This document shows, one piece after another, positions 41,899 through 54,709 of a stretch of 64,000 nucleotides of DNA; position 1 is the stretch's first letter; each line of letters starts with the position of its first letter. The notes under the pieces were generated by a model. The model was not told the origin of the DNA. It was given only the letters and a program-made list of their open reading frames with translations, and searched no databases. This DNA comes from Liolophura sinensis (Eukaryota > Mollusca > Polyplacophora > Chitonida > Chitonidae), in assembly GCF_032854445.1 (NCBI RefSeq), contig NC_088303.1, positions 23,009,501 through 23,073,500 of the forward strand. The letters are read 5' to 3'. A program made the translations under genes and the position numbers.

Positions 41899-44800
41899 AT
41901 GTTGCGATTTGTTCTGTATTTTGGATTGGTAAGTTCGGATGTAACTTCTGATATAAACGTAGAAATAAAAAACTACTAAGCAATTACGGTTAGCATATAC
42001 TTTATGTAAAGTTACCTTGCGATACGGGTATCAGGAACGGCTTTGATGAAGGCTCGGTTTTCAGAGTTACAGAAGGTGGTAATGCATTCCTTTGTCCAAT
42101 AGATTTCGTCTTACTTTGCAGGTGGCCACCACATTGGCTGATGGTCCAATCGTCCGTTGTGAGTATCCAGTCGCTACCCAAACACGTATAGGCTTATATA
42201 GATGTATAACTGTGTCCGGTTCTGTGTGCTAAAGAATATGATATGAATTTATTTGTATGTTTTCTTAAAGTAGTAAAATGGGAATACTTAAATATACAAA
42301 AACTATTGTATTAGGTTTCTTAAAATAGACGTAAAATTGTAACGTGAATACGTTAAACCCAAAACAATTAAGTTATCTTTTTTTTAATGGATCTTTTGGG
42401 TTTTTCTTATGAAAGCCAATATTTTGGTTAAGCGGACGTTATAATGTATCTTATGTACATGCACTTTCATTAATCAATAACCGTTTAGGGTTATCTGTAT
42501 GCTACAAACGTTTTAGGGATCCGCTTACACCTAAACATAGAAAAGTTCACTTTTTTACTACTTGTATACATTCAGTGTTCTCGAAATGTCCAACAATGGA
42601 CTCTGCTAACCCCACCCTCCGTCTGACTGCTGATGTCCCGGCTTACGCCCTCGCCAGATGTAGAAATGGAGACAAACCACTAATGGCTGTAGATGTGGTC
42701 AACTACTCCCTGGATGGCTCCTTCAGTCAGTCCTACGTCGGTACACTCTGCCAGTTTTACGTAAGCCCTCTCTAGATGTTTACATCTATGGCCCTAACGC
42801 CAAAAAAGTAGAAGTCTTGGCTGGCCGTTAACTTGATGGCCGAAATAATATGATACGAGATGATAAAAAAAAAAACACAGCTTGGGGAGTAAAACCAGAG
42901 CAGCGACGAAAGTATCTTACCAGTACAAATGGTCACGCGTAACCGGTGAAATCCGAAATTTTGTCAGTTTACCCAGTGCTTTTTCCCGCCAACTATATGC
43001 AAATGCTAAAATAACAGCAATATTCAGGCCCTCTAACACAATGACTTAAACAGAATTGGGTGAACAAAATGTAGTGATGTCAATTGCAATGTTTATTGGA
43101 CATTTCTGGTCTAGAATTACTTAAAACGATGTATTTTTTTTTAACGCTCAGAAAAAGCAAGGTGTACGAACTTACACGGTGAACGTAGAAGTCGGTTGGG
43201 GAGATCGGGACACTCAGATAATTCAACAGCGTGAAACCCACACGATTTCCTGTGCTTACGACGATCACGGCAAAACCGTCTCTAAAACAGAGACAATCGC
43301 CGACTGGTGGGTTATTTTTTTCCGCCAAAAATGCTCTAATTCCCTAATGATTTTAATTGTCTTATAAAGGCTTAACTCAAAATCTGGGACGATTCCAGTC
43401 ATTTCTGACTTCATTCAAAATTTAAAACCTCTTCAAAATGCTTAGGGGGCCTCCGTGGCTCAGTCGGTTAGCGCGCTAGCGCAGCGTAATGACCCAGGAG
43501 CCTCTCACCAATGCGGTCGCTGTGAGTTCAAGTCCAGCTCATGCTGGCTTCCTCTCCGGCCGTAAGTGGGAAGGTCTGACAGCAACCTGCGGATGGTCGT
43601 GGGTTTCCCCCGGGCTATGCTCGGTTTCCACCCACCATAATGCTGGCCGCCGTCGTATAAGTGAAATATTCTTGGGTAGGGCGTAAAACACCAATCAAAA
43701 AAAAAAAAAAAAATCAAAATGCTTAGCTTTTGCTTCTGAAAGTTGAAATTTGGGCACATTTGTCTTAAGATAGCATTGATCAGGCGGACACAACATTTCT
43801 AAAACCGAAGAATAACCTTTAAGATCGTATTTCTAAGTTTGACTTAAGGCATAAATGGCTTTGTGGAATCGGCCCAAGGTACCAGTCATCATTTTAACAG
43901 CAGTCGAACGAGGAGTGCATCAAATTAAACTTGAATCCCACGAATGAAGAATACTTTTTGGAGAAACTGAACCGGTTCCTCTAAATTGCAGGTTTCTGAA
44001 TCCGTGGGAAAAGCAGACCCTTCTGGGTGGCAATTCTTCCGCTTCCTTCACTCTCAAGGTCATGGACGTGTTGGGACAGGAAGTTACGTCAGGCCAGCTC
44101 TCGATCGGCCGAAAGGTTCAGCTTGTTGCTTGGGATACAGCAGGTAAGTCATTTTTTTCGCAGTGTGGGAATTGTTTCCAAAACACAAATCCAGTCGTAA
44201 TTATCAAAACCTCTTATTTCCGTTTTTTATTTTCAGGTCGTCTGAACTCGTTTCGAGCCCTCAGCTGTGCAGCTGTAAACTCGAAAAGTCGGTATAACAT
44301 TTTAAGAGCCGGGTATGTACACAAGTAAAGTTTGCCTCGCATATTTTAGTTTCACAAAAGTTCCAAAAAATCAGCTACTGAAAGTCCCCTTTTTTTCCCC
44401 TCTTTTATCTGTTTTATTCCATGCTTTTTACAACATGTTTTGAAGTATGGCTGATGCGTCGCTGATGTGTATTCTTAAGCTTCTCATTCTGATGTTCCCG
44501 AAAACATTTGTTAGGGGTCTCCCTTCAAAACACCAAAGGTCGAATCCAGGGGGCAAGGCCAGTTTTCGCTAAGTGAGAATTTTAAAATGTGAATTAAACG
44601 CTTATTTTTAAACAGTTGGAGGGGCCTCCGTGGCTCAGTTGGTTAGCGCGCTAGCGCAGCGTAATGACCCAGAAGCCTCTCACCAATGCGGTCGCTGTGA
44701 GTTCAAGTCCAGCTCATGCTGGCTTCCTCTCCGGTCGTAAGTGGGAAGGTGTGCCAGCAACCTGCGGATGGTCGTGGGTTTCCTCCGGGCTCTGCCCGGT

Positions 44801-47800
44801 TTCCTCCCACCATAATGCTGGCCGCCGTCGTATAAGTGAAATATTCTTGGGTAGGGCGTTAAACACCAATCAAATAAATCAAATAAATAAATCTTAGAGT
44901 TGGAGAAGACTGAACGGGTGTAACGACAAATATTAAACTTTGAGCCGCTCTGTCCACAACAAGCGTTTTATATCTAGATTTTGTTTACTTGTATTCTATA
45001 AAGTTGTGACCAAGTGTAATTAGCTCCAGGTCACACAGGGTTTCTAATTCAATAAAGCCTGTTTTCTTATTATAAACCGCTTTTGTTAGTACAATAAAAC
45101 CTTACATGCACCAGTAAAGCTTTAGCTTGTATAAGAACTTTTTCAGATGCGGTGACGGGCAAATCTTCCCAAAAACCATAGGATTCGAGACCCGAGGTAA
45201 CTGCGTGTACAGTCCATGGTTTGAGGCCTTCAAGCTATCAGGTGGAGACAACACGCTAAGATTCGAGTGTACCTACACGGCCTGCAAAACGAACTGCGAT
45301 GGGGTAAGTGACCTGTAATAAAATTTTTATTCGCTTTTTTTTTTGTTTTTGTTTTTTATGTCCAATACAATGCTCCAATGCAGACTATAGAACAGGCTTC
45401 CTGTCAATATCAACTGTATTTTCCTTTCACCTGAAGACCTGAACGCAGTAAAGTAAAAGACAGCACCTACCTAAAACATATTTCAGTCGAAAGCGGGATA
45501 CTCCAGTTTTGCAAAAAGCGACATACTGTACTATTTTAATGACATTTCACCGAATAACATGAACAAAATGACAATACTGCACAAATGGCTGGTGTGAATC
45601 GAGGCAGCCATCATGAGAATTTTATCCAGACGCGTTGATATTAGATTGCGCGGTCTAAGCTGTGACGTAGCCTTTACCTATTCACTCGATGAATTGACAT
45701 AAGAGATCTAGTGCATAAGACCTCATGTTGAGATCATTTATAACGATTTAGTTACGTTTGCCGAAGGGCTATTTCTCTAAGTCTTGTGGGACTGTCTGTA
45801 TCATTTATGGACCATCGCAGACGTAAAATCAGTTCATTTTCAAGCTGTGTAATATTAAACGACGGCATCACAGATCGTCAGACAGAAGCATACCGTCTTG
45901 GCCCAAACCGCGTTCATCTCCCCGAATACATTTTTTGCCGTTCATTTTAGCATATAGTCAGCAGTTTCCAAGTAACAAATATGTCAAAAACGCTTAAGTT
46001 TATTAAATCTTTATTTTATTTTTCTCAATTTATTACAAATGAAGAATTTAAATTTTGCTTCGCTTTTTTCACATACAAAGGATGTTTTTTTTCTGTTTAA
46101 AAAAAAAAAAAAAAAAAAAAATTACAGTAAAATTATTGAAACGCAGTGTTTAATCAGAGATGCTTTCTCTGACGTCTGCGATGACTAGGTCAGCGCTGCT
46201 TTCATCTTTGAAGCCACCGCTACAAAACCGAGCATACAAACCAGCGACAGTCGAATGCCTAGGCCAGTCTCAGTGGTGCTTAGATTTATTTCCATCAGCT
46301 TCAGAATTGAGCATGAATCTGGTTGTACAACAATCCTATTGTAATTTTGTGAACATTTAATAGGAGTCACAACCCCACCGAGGCTACGACCTAAACCAGG
46401 AATATTATATTTAAAAGGGTTGCTGGAGTTCCTTGTAAATAATATAGTAGGCCCTAAGCCAACTGTATCAACAGTTCATGCAGTGGTAGAAATATTCTTC
46501 CAGTATGTCCAATTTCCGAGAAAACTATATCATTTGGACCATCGTCGAAGTCCACAACTTTTATTTGCCGTGGGCTACGCTATTATACGGAAAATACCTT
46601 CGACGTTAGAGAGCTCTCGATAATGGAGACGTGCTGAGCTCTGCCAAGAGGAAGTTTCACTAAACTTTTACTGGGTTGAAAAAAAATAATTAATAGGCCT
46701 ACCGGTTTAAAATATTTTGAATGGTAGTGCTCCAGTGGACATAAGCATTAGTCAGGTGCTGTTTTCTGACTTTAAGAGTTGTAGTATGGACTCGTGTGTA
46801 TGTAGCATGCCCAGTCCCTGTTTTTTTCACTTTTGGATCATTCCTCTCTGGTTTATACATGTAAACCATGAGTGATGAGCTTTCTTAGATGTGTTGACAT
46901 GGCATATGCGATCATACATAGCGTATCTGTGTGCTGATCGGGTTGGCTATGCGTACAAATCCCCACATATTTGTAAGCACGTCTGGCACATATATTCAGA
47001 AATAATGCATAATGCGTGCAGGTGATGCAAATCATTGTAGTGTAGTGTAATGGGATCCACCATGTTTTGCTGGCCCTTATAACACCAGTCTAAAAAAAAC
47101 ACTATGGCTAAAATATTGCCGGATGGGCTTTTAGCCATGACCATTCATTCATTCATCCATTCATCCAAAAACGTTTGATTTACCAGCCGCATATTTTGTC
47201 GCGGTGTTTGTTTCGTTTCCACCCTATAGTCTGGGCTTGGCAGCATCGAGACGGTTTATCGCGTGGATGTGTACGTGCGCATCCACCCGCTGAAATTAAG
47301 CACAAATTGGGCGCCCTGAACGGTTTCGGGCGCCCACAATCGCCAAACCAAATCGGACTTTAGTAAGATATGCATCTGTAGGTTAAGGAATTTTAATGGA
47401 CCGTATACCTCATGTAAACTATAGTCTATGTAGAGGAGCCCTCTTGTTTCCCACGGAACCTTGTCTTGTTTCCCAGGGAACCTTGTCTTGTTTTCCAGGG
47501 AACCTTGTCTTGTTTCCCAGGGAACCTTGTCTTGTTTCCCAGGGAACCATGTCTTGATTCCCAGGGAACCATGTCTTGATTCCCAGGGAACCTTGTCTTG
47601 ATTCCCAGGGAACCTTGTCTTGATTCCCAGGGAACCTTGTCTTGATTCCCAGGGAACCTTGTCTTGATTCCCAGGGAACCTTGTCTTGATTCCCAGGGAA
47701 CCTTGTCTTGATTCCCACGGAACCTTGTCCGGTTTCCCACGGAACCTTGTCCGGTTTCCCACGGAACCTTGTCCGAGATCGTGGTCTTACGCCCCCACTA

Positions 47801-48315
47801 CTTCCACGGTTTTTGTTTGTTCAGGATTCCTGTGTGGTTGAAGTCGATGGCAAACCTTCCGTCCCCAAAAGATCTCAAGGTTAGTATTGATCGCAGCCAC
47901 TACTACTCTGTATAAAACAGTGGCAGTCTGGCTTTTCAGAATCCACAATTTTCAGCAAGTTTTGACGTTACGCCAAATTATGTAGCCTTAAAACGTCAGT
48001 TCGACAGTTCCTGCGAAGAAAGACTCCGAATAAGACTAAAGACGTTTGAAATATGTTTAAGCTAATTCTGCATATAACCAAGACTTTATTTCTGTTGCAG
48101 AAGATGTTGTCAATGTAGCCGGTTCAGACGATGTAGCCGGTTCAGACGATGTAGACGATGTAGCCGGTTCAGACGATGTAGACGATGTAAACGATGTAGC
48201 CGGTTCAAACGATGTAGCCGGTTCAAACGATGTAGCCGGTTCAAACGATGTAGCCGGTTTAAACGATGTAGCCGAAACATTGGTGGCCACTTCCAAATCT
48301 TTGGAATTACGTTGA
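41899..48315 (+). CDS. secreted ZP-domain-like protein, 353 aa, nine coding exons
   Basis: Coding exons: 41899-41928, 42122-42158, 42576-42760, 43152-43306, 43992-44143, 44237-44312, 45147-45303, 47825-47879, 48101-48315. Every phase joins and the total is 354 codons with stop. Residues 1-17 (MLRFVLYFGLVATTLAD) form a signal peptide across exons 1-2. The body has about eleven cysteines in a spacing like extracellular ZP modules (LADVPAYALARC-type strand, CGDGQIFPKTIGFET, FECTYTACKTNCDG near the end), as in invertebrate vitelline-envelope, shell or cuticle proteins. A KR dibasic site (VPKRSQ) precedes an acidic repeat tail. No transmembrane segment or GPI signal follows, unlike many ZP proteins. 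Family assignment is by pattern only. Confidence 0.85.
43446..43713 (+). mobile_element. full-length tRNA-derived SINE with 13-bp target duplication
   Basis: The flanking TCAAAATGCTTAG is perfect at 43433-43445 and 43714-43726. The head has A-box-like TGGCTCAGTCGG and B-box-like GTTCAAGTCC, then a conserved core and a poly-A tail. It lies in intron 4 of the ZP-like gene, sense orientation. Confidence 0.95.
44621..44893 (+). mobile_element. full-length SINE, ZP-like gene intron 6
   Basis: Nearly identical to the copy at 43446, with a (AAAT)n tail. A short AGTTGGA repeat on both sides may be its target duplication. Confidence 0.92.
46098..46121. repeat. poly-A run
   Basis: Homopolymer of about 23 A in the 2.5-kb intron 7 of the ZP-like gene. 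No SINE head is attached. Confidence 0.9.
47098..47166 (+). mobile_element. fragment of a second SINE-like family
   Basis: CTATGGCTAAAATATTGCCG and a (CATT)n-type tail differ from the main SINE. Only about 70 bp are recognisable, so this is tentative. Confidence 0.4.
47437..47777. repeat. 22-bp tandem array in ZP-like gene intron 7
   Basis: About 15 copies of CCTTGTCTTGATTCCCAGGG-type units end 47 bp before exon 8. Three units equal 22 codons, which explains the open frames on the minus strand. Confidence 0.95.
48109..48276 (+). repeat. in-frame coding repeat of the ZP-like C-terminal tail
   Basis: An 18-bp unit (GTA GCC GGT TCA RAC GAT) with 9-bp GTAGACGAT insertions encodes VAGSDD or VAGSND repeats, about eight in total. 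All length steps are multiples of three, so the frame is kept. Confidence 0.93.
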
Positions 48316-48371
48316 GCTTGTGACGTTTCTTTGTTAAATGGTTTTGATTTTTTCTGTATGTAATACAGTGG

Positions 48372-48377
48372 ATTAAA
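48372..48377 (+). terminator. ATTAAA polyadenylation signal of the ZP-like gene
   Basis: The variant hexamer lies 57 bp after the TGA stop. Confidence 0.5.
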
Positions 48378-49690
48378 TTTTTATGATGCGTGAAATTGTC
48401 GGTGATTTATTTAAATTCTTTTTAAGTTAATGAAACAGTTACAGTTCTGGCCTCTCTTCCTTTTTATCAACCGTTATAATGTCCAGACAAATAATCTGCA
48501 AAGAACTAAGCAGGTGAAGAAATTCTGCACATCACCTCGTTTGTTTCTTCCACGAGTAGTGCGGTAACTAGTCTCGCCGTGTATCTTCGTGTAACACCGA
48601 ACTTGCTGCATACATCAATACGTCACCACAGAGGTAACAGGCTGGAAGCTGTATACATGCAGAGGTTTCAGCACCAGGGCTTTTCAAACAGTCTTCCTAA
48701 TTTTGTATCCCCTCTCGCCCGAAAAAAATCGATTTTTTTCGGGTTTTACTTCGGCTTGATGAACCGGTCTTAGCTCGTCTGTACGAAGTAAGGAGAGGTA
48801 TTGTTTCGAGTGAGGAAACCAACCGTTTGTCTGGTTAAATTTTTTTCTCCTTTAGCTCTTCTAAGTTCTCTCGAAAATGGATTGAAGGTTAAGCTTTATT
48901 TTAGATCCCTGATCTAAATTATGGTGACTAAAAATAAGTACTCGGATTGAGGATTAACCTTAATTAGTTATATAAACTTCTCTTTGTTTACTGTAGTAAA
49001 TGCCCTTTCTATAGAAAGCCTCCATGTAGGGCTACAATTTCAGTACACAGGCTCTGTGTGTGTGTGTGCGTGTGTGCGTGCGTGCGTGTTTCGAAGTTTA
49101 TGGACTTTACCTGTATCTTATCAAAGAAAACTTTCATTTCTGTGCCTACCTACATCTAGGAGAACAAGAATGATATTAATTTTAGATTTTAGGTTCAGAT
49201 TTGTCATTGGACTCAGTTCTCAAGTGCATCTTTAGCTAAATTACTAAATTTATGGAGTGTCAAAGTTTACCTAATTTTCGGGCTTCATTTTCTTTAGTCT
49301 AGGCATAGCCTGGAGATCTCTACCTCTCAAACTAGGCAATAATAATCGATTCTATATCCCTTTAAATGAAAAATCTTAAAAGTCATTTGTTTTTGCGTCA
49401 TCAGTGTATTTACCGCCAGCGGAAGCTGTAAGTTTTATTTTTGTACATTTTCTTTCATCGTAACCTACCATGGCGTGCTTCGCCGTACGTTCCAATTTCA
49501 ACATTCGCCATTTTGTCTTCCTCGGCAAATTTGAGTAAATGTTAAAGTGCACAAAGACCCGTCTCTACTATACTTAAAGTTAAAGCGAACCTTCGAGGTG
49601 AGGTCTTTGCCATTATACAACACTTAAAAAATGGCGGCCATCCACCATGTTGGCATATTGCTAAAAGATTAACAGAGTTACATATGGCGA
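48378..49690. other. intergenic, no gene seen
   Basis: It contains a (TG)n/(CG) microsatellite at 49054-49089 and otherwise unassigned AT-rich sequence. Confidence 0.6.
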
Positions 49691-50140
49691 AGAGGTAACA
49701 TCATCACTGATACCTAACATTATTGCTAAGAGTGACACGATGGGGTCGTGACCGGAGTAGAGGACAAAATTTTACCTTGAGTCCGTGTTGATGAAATGGG
49801 CTTTCATCCTGTTAGCTATTTCTACTAGTAAAGTATGCATTGCCACACGCCCTATTCTCTCTGTATTTGGGTCCAAGAGATCCGCCAGATTTCTTCCATC
49901 AAAGTAATTCCACAGGTCCTCGAGTGTTTTGTGAGTAATGCACCTGCCTTTCGCATTGCACTTAAGTTCAATGCCGTGACATGCTTGCGGTATGAGAACA
50001 TCCAGCATTGCGGGCTTCGCTGGCAGTTCAGCTTCCCTTAATTCATATACCTGTGAAATGTAATTAGTCAAGCATGGGTAGAAAGCTGTAGAGCAAGGTT
50101 ATGGCGCTTTGATACGTTCTTGGAAAAAGTTGATCGTACA
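49690..50140 (-). pseudogene. broken copy of a PXYLP1-like histidine phosphatase exon
   Basis: From about 50070 down, the translation parallels residues near the centre and C-terminal part of the intact gene at 56459-57675 (KTLEDLWNYFDG, IGRVAMHTLLVEIANRMK). A TAA interrupts it at about 49780, after which the active-site region VLYSGHD reads on. Upstream, 50084-50140 matches the intact gene around GCGCTTTGATACGTTCTTGG after a deletion. It has lost the RHGDR half of the catalytic site and cannot encode a working phosphatase. Confidence 0.87.
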
Positions 50141-50205
50141 TGTTCACTTAATAAAAATGTAAACGCACCAACCAAAAATGCTATGTTAATGACCTATCAT
50201 GAAAC

Positions 50206-51300
50206 ATGCCCCCCCCCCCAAATTATTTGTATACTGATTGTTTTCCTCAAATCAAGTGGCCCAATTTCAAATGGCCATTCGAGTTATTGATGTTAAGCGA
50301 CATGAAGGATGACGAGTTGGTGGTCAGCCAGCCTGAGTATATGGAAACTCTTACAGTTGGGACAATAAAAGGGCACCTAAAACTTTTGAACTTTTGCCAA
50401 TTGCCACAGATGTCCCAACACTTGGAGCGTACCATTGGCATGCTTCATGGAATGTTCGTAACAGCAGTGGCGGCATACTTGAATAAGAGTCATTCTACCA
50501 TCAGTCGCTTAAGAACACGTTTTCGGGTGATCGGAATCCCTGTAAACCGCCCACGTGGCCGATTACCACATGTGATCTTGCCTCGTCAGGATTGTCACAT
50601 GCAGCTCCAGCACCTCCAGCACCTCCGGGATCGGCTCCGACCAGGGACACTAACTACTGATAAAACTGTTGGGCTGCACAACAGGCGGATTTCAGCCCAG
50701 ACAGTCCGAAACCGCCTGAGGGAGGCCGGTCTCCAAGCCACACCGGGGGTCTCGACCTCAAGGCAGCCCGGCGTCAGATCCGACTATCCTGGGCCAGTGT
50801 TAAAGTGCGCTTGACACTTGCAGCTCTTCAGAGACCTGTCTCCGGTACAGTTGTATCCTGCTGATGGCTCTGTGCATAGCGCCGTGTTGAGCGTTATGCT
50901 GACGCCAATGTCCTGTGAAGGGTGGCACACAGCGGTGCTCTTGCATGGCGTGGGCAGGCATATGTCATGGGCAGCACACTCGTCTCTCTCTTATCGATGG
51001 CAACGGTTCAGAGACGCAATCCTGAGACTCATTGTCGTGCCATTTGTGCTCCCCCAAGTGACATTCCTGCATGGCATTTCTTGCCCTCACATCGCCACAT
51101 TCTTGTCCTCAACTGGCCACCATTTTGCGGCGACATGTCGCCCAATGAACACCTTTTGGGACCTTCTGGATCAGTATATGCGACATGTTCCAGTTCCAGA
51201 GAACGTCCGCCCGACACGCGTGGCACTCCTGTAAGAGTGCCTATATGGCTGGTTATAAATGTATGGGTTCCTTCATGGGTGACTAAATCGGGTCCCTGAA
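50206..51300 (+). mobile_element. degenerate Tc1/mariner-like transposon
   Basis: A 202-codon frame at 50206-50814 carries the paired DNA-binding region: AAYLNKSHSTISRLRTRF near 50470 and NRRISAQTVRNRLREAGL near 50690, both typical of Tc1 transposases. The catalytic part continues in other frames: RFRDAILRLIVVPF near 51005 and FWDLLDQYMRHVPVPENV near 51155. Frameshifts and lost DDE residues make it inactive. I could not find clear terminal inverted repeats. Confidence 0.88.
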
Positions 51301-53284
51301 GAGCCAGCGACGCGTATACCTAATAAGGAATCCCCTTGCTGTTCTATCGTTTGTCTTATAGTCCTTCTTACGTATCTCATCAATTCCAGTAAAGCGATGT
51401 GAAACGAATATCCCAATCAACTATAGATTCAATTTACAGCGTTCGGATCCGCGATACTTTAGGCCGTGAATTTTGTCCACATTATTCGGTTGGCCAGTCA
51501 GAACTGGTCGGTGTTTGGAGTTCTGTATGGCCTATGATATTTATTCATGCATATGGCGCCTTATCAATGGCGTTCAAGATCACAAATCAGCACAAAGATG
51601 ATTTCAAAAAAAAAAAAAGAAATCCCTGTTTACTGTGAATGAAAGCACTCTGCTTTAAACAAGTACATTGTTCATCTACCAATAAGCTTAGGAGACGTAA
51701 AGATGAAAAAATAACACTCGGTCCGGATTATGAACCTTCAACAGAGCGATTTCTATTTATTCAGGTTGTCTAAACTCTCGCATTAAACACCTAATAAAAT
51801 ATGCAGAAAGGTTAGCCACAGCTACAAATTCCATGTTAAACCACCTGAAGACTGGTTCTATACATGAACGTATCAATAGTGGCCCCTTATCGCCATAAAC
51901 GCCCGAGAGACATGGATAGAGGTGACCGGGTCTAGAAGATTTCCTGCATGTTTATTTTTTTGGAAAAAAAAATAAACCTAAAACAGTGAAAATGTCCACC
52001 TTAAAAGAGCAAAATGTATTGCAAGAAAACACCCAGCACTGGCGCTACTAAGTTGTCTCCCCTTGTAGGCCCTACAGTTGTTACCATTCAAAACCGTCAC
52101 ATGTTGCCGCCAATGATCGTTCAAAAAGTCAGATATTTGCTCATTAAAATCACATTGAAAATGCCCAGTTATCTTCAGGTACTATTTTTTTTCTACCTGC
52201 TATCCACGTCACTAAGACTGCAGTCCTCGGTCATCATACGTATACCCAAAGGCCCACTCGATTTGTCTCCTTTTTACACAACAATTATCCTCTGTCCATT
52301 CCACTTGAACTATTTTCTGAATCTCTTCGAAGCCTTCTTAAACTAAGCTGGAAGATCACTCGGAAGATTTTCGTCCAGCTCCAAAAGCTGCAAATCAAGG
52401 CGGCCTTATGTCCCCTACCAGCTCAATCTTGTCTGACTGAACTCTCTTGTTGGATCTGTACCGGGTTATTTACAAACATAACCATTCCTTCAGTCTGTAC
52501 AGTATTGTTTGATTTCTCACATCTCCGTTTTCTTGAAACGACATTTGCTTACACAATGCAAGTTTTTGCACAGGCGTTCTGACGTTGTCAACACAAAGCA
52601 ATACCATCACAATATATTGTGGTCGAGCTGTCGTGTCCTTTTGTAGTTGTGCACAGTTTGACCCATGGTAAAGCCATTGGCTGAGTCTCACACGAATCAT
52701 CCGTGTGTCACAGTCTTAGTGCAAGTATTTTTTGAAGTTTTACACATTTCCAAAAATCCACATGAAATGCTCTTTTCACTTTACAACAAACAGCAGCTAA
52801 AGGATAAAAGATATACTGTTATAGGCCTATCTTTCTTTTCAAGCAAAAACCGTCAGTAGAACTAAAACTCACTGCAGTTCCTTGGCTTCCATGGGGTCTT
52901 CACAAATGGGTTTCAACTTTTGCTTCAGTGCAGAGCATTTTACGACATAATGTTTGTAACAGCCATTCAGTATCACAGTGATGCTGCTTTATTACGATAC
53001 ACAGCCCATTTTTGGAAATCCTGGAAAGATAACTAGGTTATTTCAGAAGGATCCGTCCATTTGTTTTTGAGAAGATCGTTAATGATTCTGCTTGAAACCC
53101 AATAAGTCTTCTACATCACGAAGACTTAACCATCAAAACTTAACACCCGGATAGAAACTTGACATAGTTACAGCATAAGGTCGCACATTATTCCTGCACA
53201 ATGGTAGCTAACTGCAGACTTGTTTGATCCCAGGTAAGGTTTAACGATAAACTATTACACTTTGAAATCAGTTTTCTGCACGAC
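51301..53284. other. no gene seen
   Basis: Open frames are short and unsupported, with no array or element recognised. It separates the Tc1-like remnant from the 53-55 kb repeat cluster. Confidence 0.55.
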
Positions 53285-53353
53285 AAACAGTTGCAATCAA
53301 AGCGCAGCAGAAATACATATTCTATTATCGACAAGTTGCATACTAGCATGGTA
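53285..53353 (+). repeat. dispersed 69-bp direct repeat, copy 1
   Basis: It matches 54162-54230 in the same orientation with a few differences (AAACAGTTGCAATCAAAG start, TACTAGCATGGTA end). Confidence 0.88.
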
Positions 53354-53819
53354 TCTCTTTCTAAATTGATTTTACGTGTATTTTTAAACGCCTTTAACCG
53401 AGTGGTTAACGTAGGTGGACGTTATAATCAAGAATTTTTCACTTTAATATTATATAGGCGGAGGACAGGACAATATATAGGGGGATGACACTATATATGG
53501 GCGGAGGAAACAATATCTGTATGATACGAAGCTCCCGGAATATACTAACAACTTTTGGCGAGCTACATGTGTAGTCCTACTGAAGAACTTTTCCGTGTGT
53601 AATACGCATGCACTAGTATGTCATAGTGGAAATCACTAGCGAACATTGCAGGTTGAACCACCCTAATTCTTCAAACTTTACATTACATGTCCGAGCACCG
53701 TCGACCGCTTATTGTTACTAAGCCCACGAGAACACCGGAAGCATGGCAGTGTTAAGAATTTTATGTACCGGAACGTGCTTCGTGTGACTGAAAGATAAGC
53801 ATCTTAACCTTTCCACAAC

Positions 53820-53960
53820 TGATACCCTGGACCAGCATTATTGTGGGAGGAAAGCGGGCAGAGTCCAGGGGAAACTCACGACCATTCGCAGGTTACTGGA
53901 CGCAGATAAAGCCAGCATAAGCTGGAGGCTTTTGCATCATTTCGCCGCGCGGGTACCGTA
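53820..53960 (-). mobile_element. SINE fragment
   Basis: Core with GGAAAGCGGGCAGAGTCCAG and degraded head; the tail is lost. Confidence 0.72.
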
Positions 53961-54161
53961 ATCACCCGGATTTGAGTTTACATGGAACGTCAGAAGTTAT
54001 AATTACAAATCTTAGTGTCCATAAGTATAATTATCTTGTTAGTAAATATGGTCAGAGCGTCCAGAATCTCTGGCGCTCTTGTTCACTCTAATACCGGTTA
54101 ACCCTGGGCTACGGGTACTGTATATTCATAATGTTGACTGAAATCACCATGTTGGATATAT

Positions 54162-54230
54162 AAACAGTTGCAATCAAAGGGTAGCAGAGATACATATTCT
54201 ATTATCGACAAGTTGCATACTAGCATGGTA
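54162..54230 (+). repeat. dispersed 69-bp direct repeat, copy 2
   Basis: Second copy, 877 bp from the first. The intervening stretch contains a SINE fragment. Confidence 0.88.
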
Positions 54231-54569
54231 CACGATTTGAATACGGACTTCACTTATACACCGAGAACATCTAACATACACCCAGCGTCTATCCAACATC
54301 AGTGAAAACAGCTGACTGCTTCTCTTTGCATGGTTTCGTTCTAATTTCGAACTTCACTTTCTTAATTGTTATGACGTTTGTGTTGAACGTCGTTTTGGGA
54401 ATTAGCTTTGCGATGACTGAAGTGGAACATCCGATCTGGCTGATGGCCGGTATACGCATACACGCACAAACCCTCTTTATTTTCATTCCTATGCCTACCT
54501 AATCCCGACATCGGGTAATTTCCTCACATCGCAAACTGATCCTAACTCCAATGATTCACTTCTCATTGC

Positions 54570-54709
54570 GCATACTCTCCGGCCGAACGTTGGCAGGTTT
54601 TCCAGCAACCTGTGAGTGGCCGTGGGTTTCCTCTCACTATAATGCTGGCTGCCGTTGTATAACTGAAATATTCTTGAGTATGGTGTAAAACACAAATATC
54701 AAATAAAAA
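54570..54709 (+). mobile_element. SINE 3' part
   Basis: From CTCTCCGGCCGAACG through ATTCTTGAGTATGGTGTAAA to a (AAAT) tail. The tRNA-like head is missing. Confidence 0.8.

Noticed and set aside
43447..43520. possible tRNA genes at SINE heads (also 44622, 55671, 62497)
   Set aside because: A and B boxes are present, but no cloverleaf with a proper acceptor stem; the sequence continues into the SINE core and poly-A tail.
47256..47762. 168-codon minus-strand frame rich in KVPWESRQGSLG
   Set aside because: Translation of the 22-bp array; the repeat is open in several frames, and it lies antisense in an intron.
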